Below, piece after piece: positions 32,936-40,801 of a stretch of DNA of 53,355 bases. Under the pieces are notes generated by a model that saw nothing but the letters and a program-made list of their open reading frames with translations, ran no database searches and was not told where the DNA came from. The stretch comes from a virus. Every line of letters begins with the position of its first letter. Position 1 is the stretch's first letter. Location of the stretch: positions 1 to 53,355 of the IMG/VR virus record IMGVR_UViG_3300044858_000223; one strand, written 5' to 3'. The position numbers and the translations under genes are program-made.

Positions 32936-33253
32936 TTAGATCCAAGGTAACGGTTTATTCTCAATCGGAACGCTTGGTCTATTATTTAAACCACTATTCA
33001 ACATAGTTTCAATTTGAGTCTTATCGACGCCAGCAGCAAAACACCAACCCAATATTTGATCTTCAGTTAAATTTTGAAATTCAGTAAAAGAATCTCCGAT
33101 ACCAAACATCATCTGTCCGTAGCAAGAACCCCAATAAGTAGCGTAAGTGCCATCGTCACTGGCAATACATTTCCACATTACTTTTACAACTACATCTGTA
33201 TGTCCCGCTTCTTGGGGGATAACGTACAAACCTTCAATTTTCCAAGTAAACAT
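32936..33253 (-). CDS. conserved small phage protein near fibres, 105 aa
   Basis: The start is set at 33253 (MFTWKIEGLYV) because a GAGGG lies 5 nt before it; a longer in-frame start would overlap the fibre gene. The beta-rich N-terminal half (WKIEGLYVIP, DVVVKVMWKC) and helical C-terminus (FTEFQNLTEDQILGWCF) form a pattern I have seen in tail-region proteins of many phages (DUF7936-like). The function is unknown. It is more AT-rich than its neighbours. Confidence 0.65.
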   Translation of the reverse strand: MFTWKIEGLYVIPQEAGHTDVVVKVMWKCIASDDGTYATYWGSCYGQMMFGIGDSFTEFQNLTEDQILGWCFAAGVDKTQIETMLNSGLNNRPSVPIENKPLPWI

Positions 33254-33269
33254 TATTAAACCCTCAAAT

Positions 33270-34127
33270 TTATTGTTCAGGCGCAACAACTATGAGTAGG
33301 CCGGGGCCGCCGGGGGCGTTTGGACTACTACCCTCACCGCCGCCACCGCCGCCACCGCCACCGAAATAATTAGACGAAAGCGGGGAAAACCTAATACCTG
33401 CGCCAGCACCGCCACCGCCGCCATAATTACCCCCGTTACCGCCAGAAGCGTTCGGTACGCTACCTCCGGGATTGTTGCCGGGACCTCCGCCACCGGCACC
33501 GCCTGTACCGACAAGTTTTCCTCCAGAAGCAGTAGAAGTACCGGTAGAACTGCCGCCGCCACCGCCGGGGCCACCAAGCGAAAACGGACTTGCGTCACCG
33601 CCACCGCCGCCGCCAGCGCCACCGCCGCATCCGGCACTACTAGGACTGCCGGGGCCTCCGTAACCGCCCTCAAGAAATCGATCTCCGCCGGGAGCGCCGC
33701 CGCCACCAGAGTGACTTCCGTAAGTCCCTGCTGCTGCACCAGCACCGCCGGGAGCACCAAATTCATTATTACTATTACTACCAGTACTTCCCCCTGCGAG
33801 AGTGAAAATAGTAGTTCCGCTTCTCGTTATGCTGGTCGTCCCGCCCGCACCACCAACTGAATAGTTAAGTGTTTCACCCGGAGTAACAGTAAGACTGTAT
33901 CCAGTTAGCTGACTGGCACCGCCACCGCCACCGCCACCGCCACTCTGATACGCAGCGCCGCCAACTGAATATCCGCCGGGACCTCCGCCACCGCAGCCCC
34001 AAACTTTGATGTATGTATATCCAGAAGGCACAGTAAAGGTGCCGCTAGTTGGTCCTCCAGTTGCCAGTAGCTGTACTTCAGGACTTTTGCCCTTTGCGGA
34101 CAAAATTAGCATTTGAACGCCGCTCAT
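33270..34127 (-). CDS. glycine-rich tail adhesin
   Basis: The 285-residue protein has an N-terminal strand region (SGTFTVPSGYTYIKVWGCGG) of the kind that begins glycine-rich phage fibre proteins. A roughly 200-residue body follows, with many runs of 4-8 glycines separated by short Pro, Ala, Ser and Asn loops. It ends LLIVVAPEQ. Runs of this type form polyglycine-II sandwiches in adhesins such as phage S16 gp38, where the loops bind the receptor. It is therefore a candidate host-range determinant. The high-GC, repetitive DNA here is prone to slippage and recombination. Confidence 0.75.
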   Translation of the reverse strand: MSGVQMLILSAKGKSPEVQLLATGGPTSGTFTVPSGYTYIKVWGCGGGGPGGYSVGGAAYQSGGGGGGGGASQLTGYSLTVTPGETLNYSVGGAGGTTSITRSGTTIFTLAGGSTGSNSNNEFGAPGGAGAAAGTYGSHSGGGGAPGGDRFLEGGYGGPGSPSSAGCGGGAGGGGGGDASPFSLGGPGGGGGSSTGTSTASGGKLVGTGGAGGGGPGNNPGGSVPNASGGNGGNYGGGGGAGAGIRFSPLSSNYFGGGGGGGGGEGSSPNAPGGPGLLIVVAPEQ

Positions 34128-34131
34128 TGTA

Positions 34132-35130
34132 TTAACTCAGATTTCCGCTAATGACACACAATGAAGGATTAATAAACAAAACTGTGGCAATACCGCGAGT
34201 AGCCAACGTCAAACTAGCGCGGTCGGCATTAGTGCCAGCTTGATATGCCGTTGTAATCGGGCAATTGATGCTGATATTGCCAGTCGTATCGTTGTAGATA
34301 GACACAGCGTTTCCGGCTACAAACGTATCATTCGGCACCGTAATACTGCCGCCAGAACCAACCGTAACAAACTCACCAATATCTGTAATGGCAAGCGTGT
34401 AGGCAGAAGTTTTAGCGGCACCTGCTGACGGGATGTTACGAAGATTTCCAACGCCGTCAGACGAAGTAGTAAACGTGCCGGTCGTGCCCGTAACAGTCGT
34501 GATGTTGGCACTTGCGCCTTGGAACTGCGTAGTAGCCTGAGCGCCCATGTTTGTGGCGCTGATCGTCGTACCCGTAACAGTTGTAATGTTGGCGCTTGCA
34601 CCTTGGAACTGAGTCGTCGATTGCGAACCCATGTTCGTGGCACTAAACGTAGTACCAGTCGCAGTCGTGATACTGGCTGACGTTGCATTCAACGTCGTAA
34701 CCGTAATGCTGCTTGGTACAGCCGTTAGATACGTCGTTGCTTCAACAACATCCGTACCGTTCGACACCAAGATAACTTTCTGCCCTGCCGTGACCGATAC
34801 ACCGGTCTGCCCAGTTACCTTCACCGTCACAGCACCCGAAGCGTTGTTGTAGATGAAGTACAGTTTCTTGTTGGCAGGAACTTCAAGTACCGTGCTGGCA
34901 CCGCCGGTTCCCGTCAGTTCAATAAACATGTTACGGGCAACGCCCGAAGAACCGTTCGGGATAGTGATGGTGGTTGTGGCACCTGTTGATACGGCTTGGG
35001 TGACGTAACCAGAGATAGCCTGCTCAATGAGCGTGCCAAGGTTCGTGTTAGTGGTGTTACCCCACGTACCGGCCTGATCGCCTGTGCCGATCAGTTCAAT
35101 AGCAAGGTTGGTGCTGAATGTGCTAGACAT
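34132..35130 (-). CDS. tail fibre protein with internal repeats
   Basis: The 332-residue Thr/Ser/Ala-rich fibre protein starts STFSTNLAIELIGTGDQAGT, then WGNTTNTNLGTLIEQAISGY, a common opening of phage tail fibres that attaches to the tail. A beta-rich middle is followed by tandem copies of a 28-residue unit (about 152-217, containing SATNMGxQxTTQFQGASANI). The end (about 235-332) is another conserved beta domain (FVTVGSGGSITVP, ISINCP). No enzyme motif is seen. It is most likely a trimeric fibre. Confidence 0.75.
   Translation of the reverse strand: MSSTFSTNLAIELIGTGDQAGTWGNTTNTNLGTLIEQAISGYVTQAVSTGATTTITIPNGSSGVARNMFIELTGTGGASTVLEVPANKKLYFIYNNASGAVTVKVTGQTGVSVTAGQKVILVSNGTDVVEATTYLTAVPSSITVTTLNATSASITTATGTTFSATNMGSQSTTQFQGASANITTVTGTTISATNMGAQATTQFQGASANITTVTGTTGTFTTSSDGVGNLRNIPSAGAAKTSAYTLAITDIGEFVTVGSGGSITVPNDTFVAGNAVSIYNDTTGNISINCPITTAYQAGTNADRASLTLATRGIATVLFINPSLCVISGNLS
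34480..34677 (-). repeat. 84-nt direct repeats in the fibre gene
   Basis: Two and a half copies of an 84-nt (28-codon) unit occur inside the fibre gene. The first copy lacks two codons. The units are similar but differ at scattered sites, so the duplication is not recent. Copy number may vary between relatives. Confidence 0.7.
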
Positions 35131-35141
35131 TTTTAATTACC

Positions 35142-36029
35142 TCACGCGGCGATTTGTATCCAGTTCGCATTCTGGTTAGTGTTAATCAATCCCCATACAT
35201 TTACTGCGGGTGACTGCGATCCAATATTACCTGTCGCGGATACCCCAGTTACGATATATCTAGACTCAATCGTTACAGTGCCAGTCTGTCCTGTAGCCTC
35301 TACTCCCGTAACAGGATACTTGGAGAACTGTTCTGCGATGCCAAGTTCGCTAGTACCCGTAACGCCTGTTACCGAGAAAATACAATCAAGAACAAATGAA
35401 ACAGTGCCTATTTCGCCTGTGCCCTGTACACCGTCTTCGATGACAACAGCGGTGGCAACGATAACCTCGTCACCAAGTTCGCCAGTCGCCTCAAGCCCCG
35501 TAACAAGTTGAGTATGCCCAGAAATAACAAAAATAGTGCCTAGTTGTGTTGTACCAGCAAGCCCTGTAACAGACAAAATCTGCTCAGTAGATAGCGATAC
35601 AGTTCCCAATTCACCGGTAGCAGATACACCGTTTACCGGATAAACCGAGAATACTTCTACAGCACCAAGTTCAGTCGTTCCTACTACGCCGTCTTCAATA
35701 ACAATAGCGTCAGCAACAACAACTTCATCACTCAGAATGGCTTGGGCTTCAACGCCAACAGCAAGCACATCCGCATTGGCAATAACGACAACTGAACCAA
35801 GTTCACTCGTTGCTGATACGCCAGTAACTGAAAGTACTTGGTCATGAGAGACAAAAACCGTCCCTAGCTCACTCGTTCCAGTGAAGCGGTAGTAGGTTTC
35901 GCCCCAGCCTTCTTCGCCCCAGCCACTTGTTGAAGAACCAAAGCCACCAAGGACAATGGTTACATCAGTGACTGATCCCCAGCCTAGCTCACCCCAGCCA
36001 CGTAAACCCCAACCAATCGGGTCTGGCAC
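35142..36029 (-). CDS. beta-repeat virion protein (ELG repeats)
   Basis: The 295-residue protein has a Trp/Gly-rich start (IGWGLRGWGELGWGS) and then about ten beta repeats, residues 48-285. Each is around 22-24 residues and carries a core like VTGVSATxELGTV followed by a variable strand. Similar repeats occur in structural proteins of marine T4-like and other phages. It is probably an elongated fibre or spike component. The end (VWGLINTNQNANWIQIA) caps the array and is also conserved. The DNA repeats are diverged. Confidence 0.65.
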   Translation of the reverse strand: MPDPIGWGLRGWGELGWGSVTDVTIVLGGFGSSTSGWGEEGWGETYYRFTGTSELGTVFVSHDQVLSVTGVSATSELGSVVVIANADVLAVGVEAQAILSDEVVVADAIVIEDGVVGTTELGAVEVFSVYPVNGVSATGELGTVSLSTEQILSVTGLAGTTQLGTIFVISGHTQLVTGLEATGELGDEVIVATAVVIEDGVQGTGEIGTVSFVLDCIFSVTGVTGTSELGIAEQFSKYPVTGVEATGQTGTVTIESRYIVTGVSATGNIGSQSPAVNVWGLINTNQNANWIQIAA

Positions 36030-36042
36030 GGGAGTTCTCTAG

Positions 36043-36498
36043 TTAGGCGATACGAATAATGGCGGTCGAAGCAGCGGCAGCCGGGAACTGGATGGTGAAG
36101 TTACCAGCCGTCGAGGTCTTATCACCGCCGAACGCCAGAACCGCAACAGCCTTGTTACCCTGAGTCGCGTTATAGATCAGAGCGCCGTTTGCCGTGATCG
36201 TGGCCGAAACCCACGTGGTATCGTCGAAGTCCAAGAACGCCGTTGTACCGGTCGAAGTCGGAACCTGCGATACCGTGAGCGTGTTACCGCCCGCCGTGTA
36301 GTTCGTGCCAGACGACGAAACTTCATCAGAAGTTGAATATGCCGTGGTAGCGGCACCCAACGTAGCAGACGAAGTAAACAACGCAATCTTGAACACATCA
36401 GGAGCCGCAGAAGCGCGGATCACCGCCGAGCCGAACGCATGAATGCCGTTAAGGATTTCAACCTTAAACGACGTTGCCATTGCTTGTGTAATAGCCAT
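36043..36498 (-). CDS. conserved virion protein, 151 aa
   Basis: This beta-rich Thr/Ala protein belongs to a type frequent in phage tail or head regions. It begins with a helix (ATSFKVEILNGIHAF), then has DVFKIALFTSSATLGAATTA, a GGNTLT strand and a final TIQFPAAAASTAIIRI. It is probably a small tail-associated or decoration protein. The ATG shares one base with the stop of the upstream gene. Confidence 0.6.
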   Translation of the reverse strand: MAITQAMATSFKVEILNGIHAFGSAVIRASAAPDVFKIALFTSSATLGAATTAYSTSDEVSSSGTNYTAGGNTLTVSQVPTSTGTTAFLDFDDTTWVSATITANGALIYNATQGNKAVAVLAFGGDKTSTAGNFTIQFPAAAASTAIIRIA

Positions 36499-36785
36499 CA
36501 GTCTTCTCCAATAAGTTTCGCTAAATCGTGATGCCCGTTTTGCGAGAGCTTTGCACGAATAGTCTTACGTTCAGACTCTTGCGCCTCTCGTAGGTATTTG
36601 ACCAGAGTTAATCTGATCTGCTCTTTGTACTCCCGAGCCTGCTGAGCAATCTCAGGAGCCGCCGAATCGCTAATATAAACGAACTTGTCTACCGCACGGT
36701 CGGCAATTTCTTCTGCCGTATACCCACGGTTATCGGTCGTGAAAATTTTCACAACACCCAAATCAACAACAGACATATTACTCAT
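36498..36785 (-). CDS. conserved small phage protein, 95 aa
   Basis: The helical, charged protein begins SVVDLGVVKIFTTDNRGYTA and has EIADRAVDKFVYISDSAAPE followed by long helices. The pattern is common beside adaptor genes of podovirus-like phages. The function is unknown. It starts in an ATGA overlap with the adaptor gene. Confidence 0.65.
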   Translation of the reverse strand: MSNMSVVDLGVVKIFTTDNRGYTAEEIADRAVDKFVYISDSAAPEIAQQAREYKEQIRLTLVKYLREAQESERKTIRAKLSQNGHHDLAKLIGED

Positions 36786-37420
36786 GTCACTGCAATCCTA
36801 GCTTGGCCTGAACGATATGCGTCCTGACGATCCAAGCCATCGCCAAGGCGTTTGAGAAGCGCCAATGCTTCCTGATACTTCTGCTCGTAGTACTGCATCA
36901 TGTCCTGCTCACCCTTCAGGTACGTATAGGCTTCGCGCAGCGAGCCATACAACAGGACAGTTTCAAAGTTATCCCCAAGCCATGATGTACCGTAGTTCAC
37001 GATAGACACGGGATAGTAGTAATAATGCAGTTCCGCCGTATACGCGACATCCGGGGTAGGCCCAAGCAACATAGTCGCATCGTCAAAGATGGCGTAATAC
37101 TGGGGCTTGCCCGTGCTGTTCGGAGGCGGATACGCCGCACGGATAAAGTTCACATCTTTATTAATTAAGTACTCGTACTCGCCAGTCACCGGGTCAATCA
37201 CGGCCAACGAGAACGTCGATAGCCAATCATCTGGCAACTGAAAGTACGGGAACGTGTTGGTCATCGTCCCGGTCACATTCTTACGAATGGCCGGGATCTG
37301 AACGGAGTTATAAATCCGCTCTTCAGCTAACTGCACAAAAGTCGGGATATTAGCCACAAAGCTCTGCTCCGTGGACTCACAGTAATCCTGAATCAGTGTA
37401 GAAAGCTGACTGTAATTCAC
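36782..37420 (-). CDS. head-tail adaptor-like protein, 212 aa
   Basis: A helical start (MNYSQLSTLIQDYCES) and FVQLAEERIYNSVQIPAIRK lead into DWLSTFSLAV and a long strand region. The protein ends with a helix bundle around YGSLREAYTYLKGEQDMMQYYEQ. This arrangement is typical of phage adaptor or connector proteins (P22 gp4 / T7 gp11-like). A second protein of similar type lies at 38189-38914. It should sit between portal and tail. Confidence 0.65.
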   Translation of the reverse strand: MNYSQLSTLIQDYCESTEQSFVANIPTFVQLAEERIYNSVQIPAIRKNVTGTMTNTFPYFQLPDDWLSTFSLAVIDPVTGEYEYLINKDVNFIRAAYPPPNSTGKPQYYAIFDDATMLLGPTPDVAYTAELHYYYYPVSIVNYGTSWLGDNFETVLLYGSLREAYTYLKGEQDMMQYYEQKYQEALALLKRLGDGLDRQDAYRSGQARIAVT

Positions 37421-37614
37421 GGAGACCAGCCCGACCGATACTTCATGTTGGTGTCAAGGTTGATCTGCGACACGAACTTCTTACCCTTGGTCGCAGCACC
37501 AGCACCCTTCATATCCATGTGGGTGACGCCCTTGTTCACATCCTTCTCTGGGTAGCCATTACGCCCCGTGGAGTCGGTGTTCGGCCTGATTTTGCCGGGA
37601 TTCAGTTCTTTCAT
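37417..37614 (-). CDS. small basic protein, 65 aa
   Basis: This Lys/Gly/Asn-rich small protein includes RPNTDSTGRNGYPEKDVNKG and ends MKYRSGWSP. It is the first of several small basic proteins in the connector region, probably a virion or DNA-associated protein. It overlaps the adaptor start by 4 nt. No family name is known to me. Confidence 0.6.
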   Translation of the reverse strand: MKELNPGKIRPNTDSTGRNGYPEKDVNKGVTHMDMKGAGAATKGKKFVSQINLDTNMKYRSGWSP

Positions 37615-37619
37615 AGCAA

Positions 37620-37802
37620 TTACCTCGGGCCCGAAGAGCCACGCATCGGCTTGCGCTGGTTCATCACCTTCGCCATGCCACGACCGTACTTCTTCATGTC
37701 GCTGTTGGTCTTACCACCAGCACGCATACCCTTGACGCGATTCGGGCCGTGAGCCTTGCTCGCCGGGAGTTCAGCGTGTTTTTCCAAATCTGACTTAGCC
37801 AT
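37620..37802 (-). CDS. small basic protein, 60 aa
   Basis: The protein is strongly basic (about a quarter Lys and Arg), with GMRAGGKTNSDMKKYGRGMA and MRGSSGPR at the end. It shares its style (Met-Arg-Gly-Gly-Lys patches) with other small proteins in 37-43 kb. It may bind DNA or the capsid interior. The function is unproven. Confidence 0.6.
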   Translation of the reverse strand: MAKSDLEKHAELPASKAHGPNRVKGMRAGGKTNSDMKKYGRGMAKVMNQRKPMRGSSGPR

Positions 37803-37811
37803 CTCAATCTC

Positions 37812-38189
37812 CTAGGTCGTTACGACCGTTACAGTTCCAACCAAACCTGCCGGAGCAAGGTCGTTTGGAGTCAATCCTGCATCGTCGGCTCTAGCTCCAC
37901 CTACCGGAGCCCAGCCCCATTGTATCTGACGACTGCCATTTGCACCGTCATTACCCACCGCAAAGTAGCTTGTATCCGGTCTTGGGTTCCGCAGTGCCTG
38001 CGGGTCGTCCACGGGATATAAACCAAGTGATAACTGCGGCTGATCCGGCTCCCAGCACTCCGGACATACCAAGATGTTTACGTTCTTGGTTTTGATCACT
38101 ATAGACTTCAACTGGCGCAGCTTGTACTGAAAGCCACACCGGTCGCACATAGCGATAGAGTGCTTGCCACTTGCAAACCTGTTCGGCAT
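37812..38189 (-). CDS. zinc-ribbon virion-region protein, 125 aa
   Basis: The N-terminal zinc ribbon has C15-x2-C18 and C42-x2-C45 (CDRCGFQY and CPECWEP). The rest is a loop-rich domain ending in VGTVTVVTT. Conserved proteins of this kind occur next to adaptor genes in many uncultured phages. It may be a structural connector protein. It shares one base with the upstream stop. Confidence 0.65.
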   Translation of the reverse strand: MPNRFASGKHSIAMCDRCGFQYKLRQLKSIVIKTKNVNILVCPECWEPDQPQLSLGLYPVDDPQALRNPRPDTSYFAVGNDGANGSRQIQWGWAPVGGARADDAGLTPNDLAPAGLVGTVTVVTT

Positions 38190-38914
38190 TAGTAACCACC
38201 CAAGAAGCTCTCGCGTGGGACAAACCGAACCGCCGCCTTCTCACGGTCCTCGCCAGCGGCCAAATCCCAAGCCTCGTCATACTGGGCTTTCAGAACTTGC
38301 GTGCGCTCCAGAGCACCCGGAATCTTCATCGACATCAGATACGCCAGACCCGCCACCATACAGGGCAGGAAACGATAGGGAATATCTTGTCCATTCGGTC
38401 CCGTACCGGGGTCGAGCATACGACGCAGGCGGGTATAGACCAGCGTCCAAGTCGTGCTGTTATCCGGCTTCGGCCATACAGTGTATTGAGGATACTGCAC
38501 TACGCCAGCCGCGCTCGTCGCACCCGTACGGCGATTAATCCAAATCTGAATCGGGCGACCCGTCGCGTTCTTATTGGGAATCGACAGGTAGGTACTGGAC
38601 GAAATACGCGAGATGTTGATGTCCTGCTGGTTCGTGCCAGAACCCGTGCGGATTACGTGGTCAAGCAGGTCCACCGTATCTACTGGTAGATCGTATGTAC
38701 CTTGATTATAGGTCAGTACCTGCTGACCCTCCTCAAGCGTCCAGAGGTTAATACCTCGGTTCGCCCAGTCCATCAGGAGTAGAGCAAGACTGCGCTTAGC
38801 CGTACGGAAGTCGTAGCCCGTACGCAGTTCAGCACCGCAACGCTCGAAAGCCTCTTCGATAATCGTACTGAGGTCGAGGTTGAAGTCTGTAGTGGCGCTA
38901 GTTCTATCTACCAT
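38189..38914 (-). CDS. tail tubular A / adaptor-like protein, 241 aa
   Basis: The protein has the plan of gp4/gp11-type adaptors: an N-terminal helix (STIIEEAFERCGAELRTGYD), RSLALLLMDWANRGINLW, then a strand region with YDLPVDTVDLLDHVIRTG. A C-terminal helix bundle (PYRFLPCMVAGLAYLMSMKI) follows. It likely forms the ring that joins the portal to the tail. The match to this widespread family is good. Confidence 0.72.
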   Translation of the reverse strand: MVDRTSATTDFNLDLSTIIEEAFERCGAELRTGYDFRTAKRSLALLLMDWANRGINLWTLEEGQQVLTYNQGTYDLPVDTVDLLDHVIRTGSGTNQQDINISRISSSTYLSIPNKNATGRPIQIWINRRTGATSAAGVVQYPQYTVWPKPDNSTTWTLVYTRLRRMLDPGTGPNGQDIPYRFLPCMVAGLAYLMSMKIPGALERTQVLKAQYDEAWDLAAGEDREKAAVRFVPRESFLGGY

Positions 38915-39327
38915 TACTTCCTCGCTGTGACGACATCATCACCCTTGGTGACGGTCACGTGATCGCCCTCAACATCGACCCGCATCGGCATCTCTTTACG
39001 ATCCAATCGGTCAAGTTTAGCGATGAGATCCTTTATAACCTCAAACTCAGGCTTTACCTCTACCTTCTCATTTGCCCCGGCGATGTTATTCAGCATCGAA
39101 ATCAAGGCGGTCAGAGAGGCTCCGAGCAAGCCCATCACAGCAGCGATTTTCTCATTATCCAACTGAAGGCTAGAAACAACGCCAATCACCACGATCAACG
39201 TGATGTAGAAAAGGCCGTACTTACCAATAGATTTACCGGCAACTTCTTTAGCGGGCGACGATCCCTCAATACGCTTAGCTTCCGCCATAGCGTCTAATCG
39301 GGCTTTGAGAAAATCTCCTAGCGTCAC
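38914..39327 (-). CDS. membrane protein with two helices, 137 aa
   Basis: The start is GTG in a GTGA overlap with the small basic gene at 39324. A charged N-terminus is followed by two hydrophobic helices (about 38-54 YGLFYITLIVVIGVVSSL, and 62-85) and a charged C-terminal coiled-coil tail (about 90-137). It could be a second holin or spanin-like factor, or a virion membrane protein. Its distance from the endolysin gene makes the lysis role uncertain. Confidence 0.6.
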   Translation of the reverse strand: MTLGDFLKARLDAMAEAKRIEGSSPAKEVAGKSIGKYGLFYITLIVVIGVVSSLQLDNEKIAAVMGLLGASLTALISMLNNIAGANEKVEVKPEFEVIKDLIAKLDRLDRKEMPMRVDVEGDHVTVTKGDDVVTARK

Positions 39328-39500
39328 TTCTTCAGACCCTTCAAGGTTTGAGCAAGTCTAGCACGTTGGCCCATCTTACCGGGCTTCTTAGCAGCCGCAG
39401 CAAGTTTCTTGGCCGGGATCTTTTCGCCAGCCTTAACCCCCAAAGACGCACGAAGCGCACCGGGCTTCTTGATCGCTTTTTGAATCCATTTCTCAGACAT
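39324..39500 (-). CDS. conserved small basic phage protein, 58 aa
   Basis: The sequence is strikingly conserved among aquatic and other phages: SEKWIQKAIKKPGALRASLG, KIPAKKLAAAAKKPGKMGQR and a C-terminal LAQTLKGLKK. It is almost all helix and very rich in Lys and Ala, resembling a histone-like or capsid-interior protein. The function is unknown. Its stop overlaps the start of the membrane protein. Confidence 0.8.
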   Translation of the reverse strand: MSEKWIQKAIKKPGALRASLGVKAGEKIPAKKLAAAAKKPGKMGQRARLAQTLKGLKK

Positions 39501-39509
39501 CTAATTCCC

Positions 39510-39989
39510 CTAAAAATAATTTACGTTTATTGTAAATCTGTACTTTTTATCAGTGCATTGAACACTACGGTGTTTTACTAATGGAGCAAACAACAAAATA
39601 CGATTCTCTACTGACTCGATTTTTGTCCCATCCTCCATTTCAGTATAACCATTATTAGTGTTTACATAATAAACCGCGCCTTTATGTGGGTAATCGTTAT
39701 CAACGTGCCAGCCATTTTCTACTTGTCTACCAACATTTAAATATAAATTCCCTTTAACTCTGATACAGGCTTTAACAGAAATTTTATTGAGTATAGGTAC
39801 TATGCTTGTATAGAGCCCACTCATTGGTTGGTGGTCATTGTAAAAAATATGCGTAAAGTAAAACCCATCATCTACGTCTTTTTGTGAAACAGAATCGTTG
39901 TAATACCAAGGAATACCTCTCACCATTAAAGATTTAATCTGCTCAAATTCATTTTCTGGCAAAAAATTATCTATAACTTCAAGATCCAT
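39510..39989 (-). CDS. second 2OG-Fe(II) oxygenase-like protein
   Basis: The 159-residue enzyme is of the 2-oxoglutarate/Fe(II) superfamily, with the compact form often seen in phages. Iron ligands are H95-x-D97 (WHVDND) and H140 (VKHRSV); R151 (KYRFTIN) should bind 2-oxoglutarate. YVNTNNGYTEMEDG is the loop before the distal His. It differs clearly from the enzyme at 4368, so it is not a recent duplicate. Its AT-rich composition and codon use stand out within the late operon, suggesting it was inserted there. The target is unknown. Confidence 0.8.
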   Translation of the reverse strand: MDLEVIDNFLPENEFEQIKSLMVRGIPWYYNDSVSQKDVDDGFYFTHIFYNDHQPMSGLYTSIVPILNKISVKACIRVKGNLYLNVGRQVENGWHVDNDYPHKGAVYYVNTNNGYTEMEDGTKIESVENRILLFAPLVKHRSVQCTDKKYRFTINVNYF

Positions 39990-39994
39990 AGAAA

Positions 39995-40240
39995 TTACAT
40001 ACCACGTTTTCTGTACGGTTTTACTTTTTCTTTAACGGCTTTCGGCTGCGGGACGAACTGCTTGCCTTGGGACTTACCTTTTCGTTTGGCGGCAGTGGTT
40101 CGGGCGTACTCAGCAGGGCTGAGAGCCTTGATCGCAGCCTCTGGAAGATACCTTTCGCCCGTGTCAGAAGATCGTTTACCACTCTTCGTTCTCCATTTCT
40201 GGTCGCCCCAAGCCTTTAAGGACTGCTGCGGGGACTTCAT
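39995..40240 (-). CDS. DUF5872-type small basic protein, 81 aa
   Basis: The recognisable conserved pattern is SLKAWGDQKWRTKSGKRSSD, GERYLPEAAIKALSPAEYAR and KGKSQGKQFVPQP, ending in a basic tail. Function is unknown; the family is found in phages and some giant viruses. It overlaps its upstream neighbour by 4 nt. Confidence 0.8.
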   Translation of the reverse strand: MKSPQQSLKAWGDQKWRTKSGKRSSDTGERYLPEAAIKALSPAEYARTTAAKRKGKSQGKQFVPQPKAVKEKVKPYRKRGM

Positions 40241-40518
40241 TTGTTGCGCTCTTCCATCAACTTGACCCGCACCTGCAAGTCATGGATGTCTTCCATCAGA
40301 TCGTCCTTGAGTTCCTGTCGCTTGGCCGCGCTCAACGGGCTGTCGGTCGGTACACCGTCTTCGGTAATAAGGATCGGAACCTTCGACTCAATAGCAATCA
40401 AGCGGTTCTGAAACGAGGTAATCTCGCCCAGCAGCCAAGCCACAGCAGCAAGCAAGACCGGGAACAACATGTCCACGACCTTCTCCATGCTAAAGCTAGA
40501 CTTACCCTCGGTATCCAC
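40237..40518 (-). CDS. single-pass membrane coiled-coil protein, 93 aa
   Basis: One transmembrane helix (about 13-31, VVDMLFPVLLAAVAWLLGEI) is followed by a helix to about 45, a short linker and a C-terminal coiled coil (AAKRQELKDDLMEDIHDLQV). The layout is like the small membrane proteins at 42412. The function is unknown; lysis-related or superinfection roles are possible. Confidence 0.6.
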   Translation of the reverse strand: MDTEGKSSFSMEKVVDMLFPVLLAAVAWLLGEITSFQNRLIAIESKVPILITEDGVPTDSPLSAAKRQELKDDLMEDIHDLQVRVKLMEERNK

Positions 40519-40801
40519 CGCCCTTCTCCTTGTACCGCTTGGCTAACAACTGCGCCTTACGCGCTGACCACTGCCCTGCACCGGTGCCCTGCGTTGCCGA
40601 AGCCTTGATCGACTCAAACAACTTCTTACGCATACTCGGCTTGGTGTAGTTGCCAGCCTGATTGACCTTGCTCTTGGCTTCGCCGCCCTTGGCATGGCGG
40701 ATTGGCTCACCAGTACCCTCAACGGGTTTATTGTCCCCACGGCGCTTTGCACGGGGGACTTTCTTCGGGCTAATAGCACCCATTCCGCGAGAAGCCATCA
40801 T
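40502..40801 (-). CDS. conserved basic phage protein, 99 aa
   Basis: The known conserved pattern has NQAGNYTKPSMRKKLFESIK, then a Gly/Gln segment and GQWSARKAQLLAKRYKEKGG at the C-terminus. It is basic throughout. Family members occur widely in phages in the same small-gene cluster. The function is unknown. It overlaps both neighbours. Confidence 0.75.
   Translation of the reverse strand: MMASRGMGAISPKKVPRAKRRGDNKPVEGTGEPIRHAKGGEAKSKVNQAGNYTKPSMRKKLFESIKASATQGTGAGQWSARKAQLLAKRYKEKGGGYRG

Noticed and set aside
33290-33766. Ala/Val-rich frame overlapping the glycine-rich adhesin
   Set aside because: It is the GGC/GGT repeat of the adhesin read in another frame. The adhesin frame has proper ends, a ribosome site and family features.
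38914-39327. Two-helix membrane protein as the main holin
   Set aside because: The gene next to the endolysin (32433) has the full holin plan. This one is far away and has a long cytoplasmic tail, so I leave its role open.
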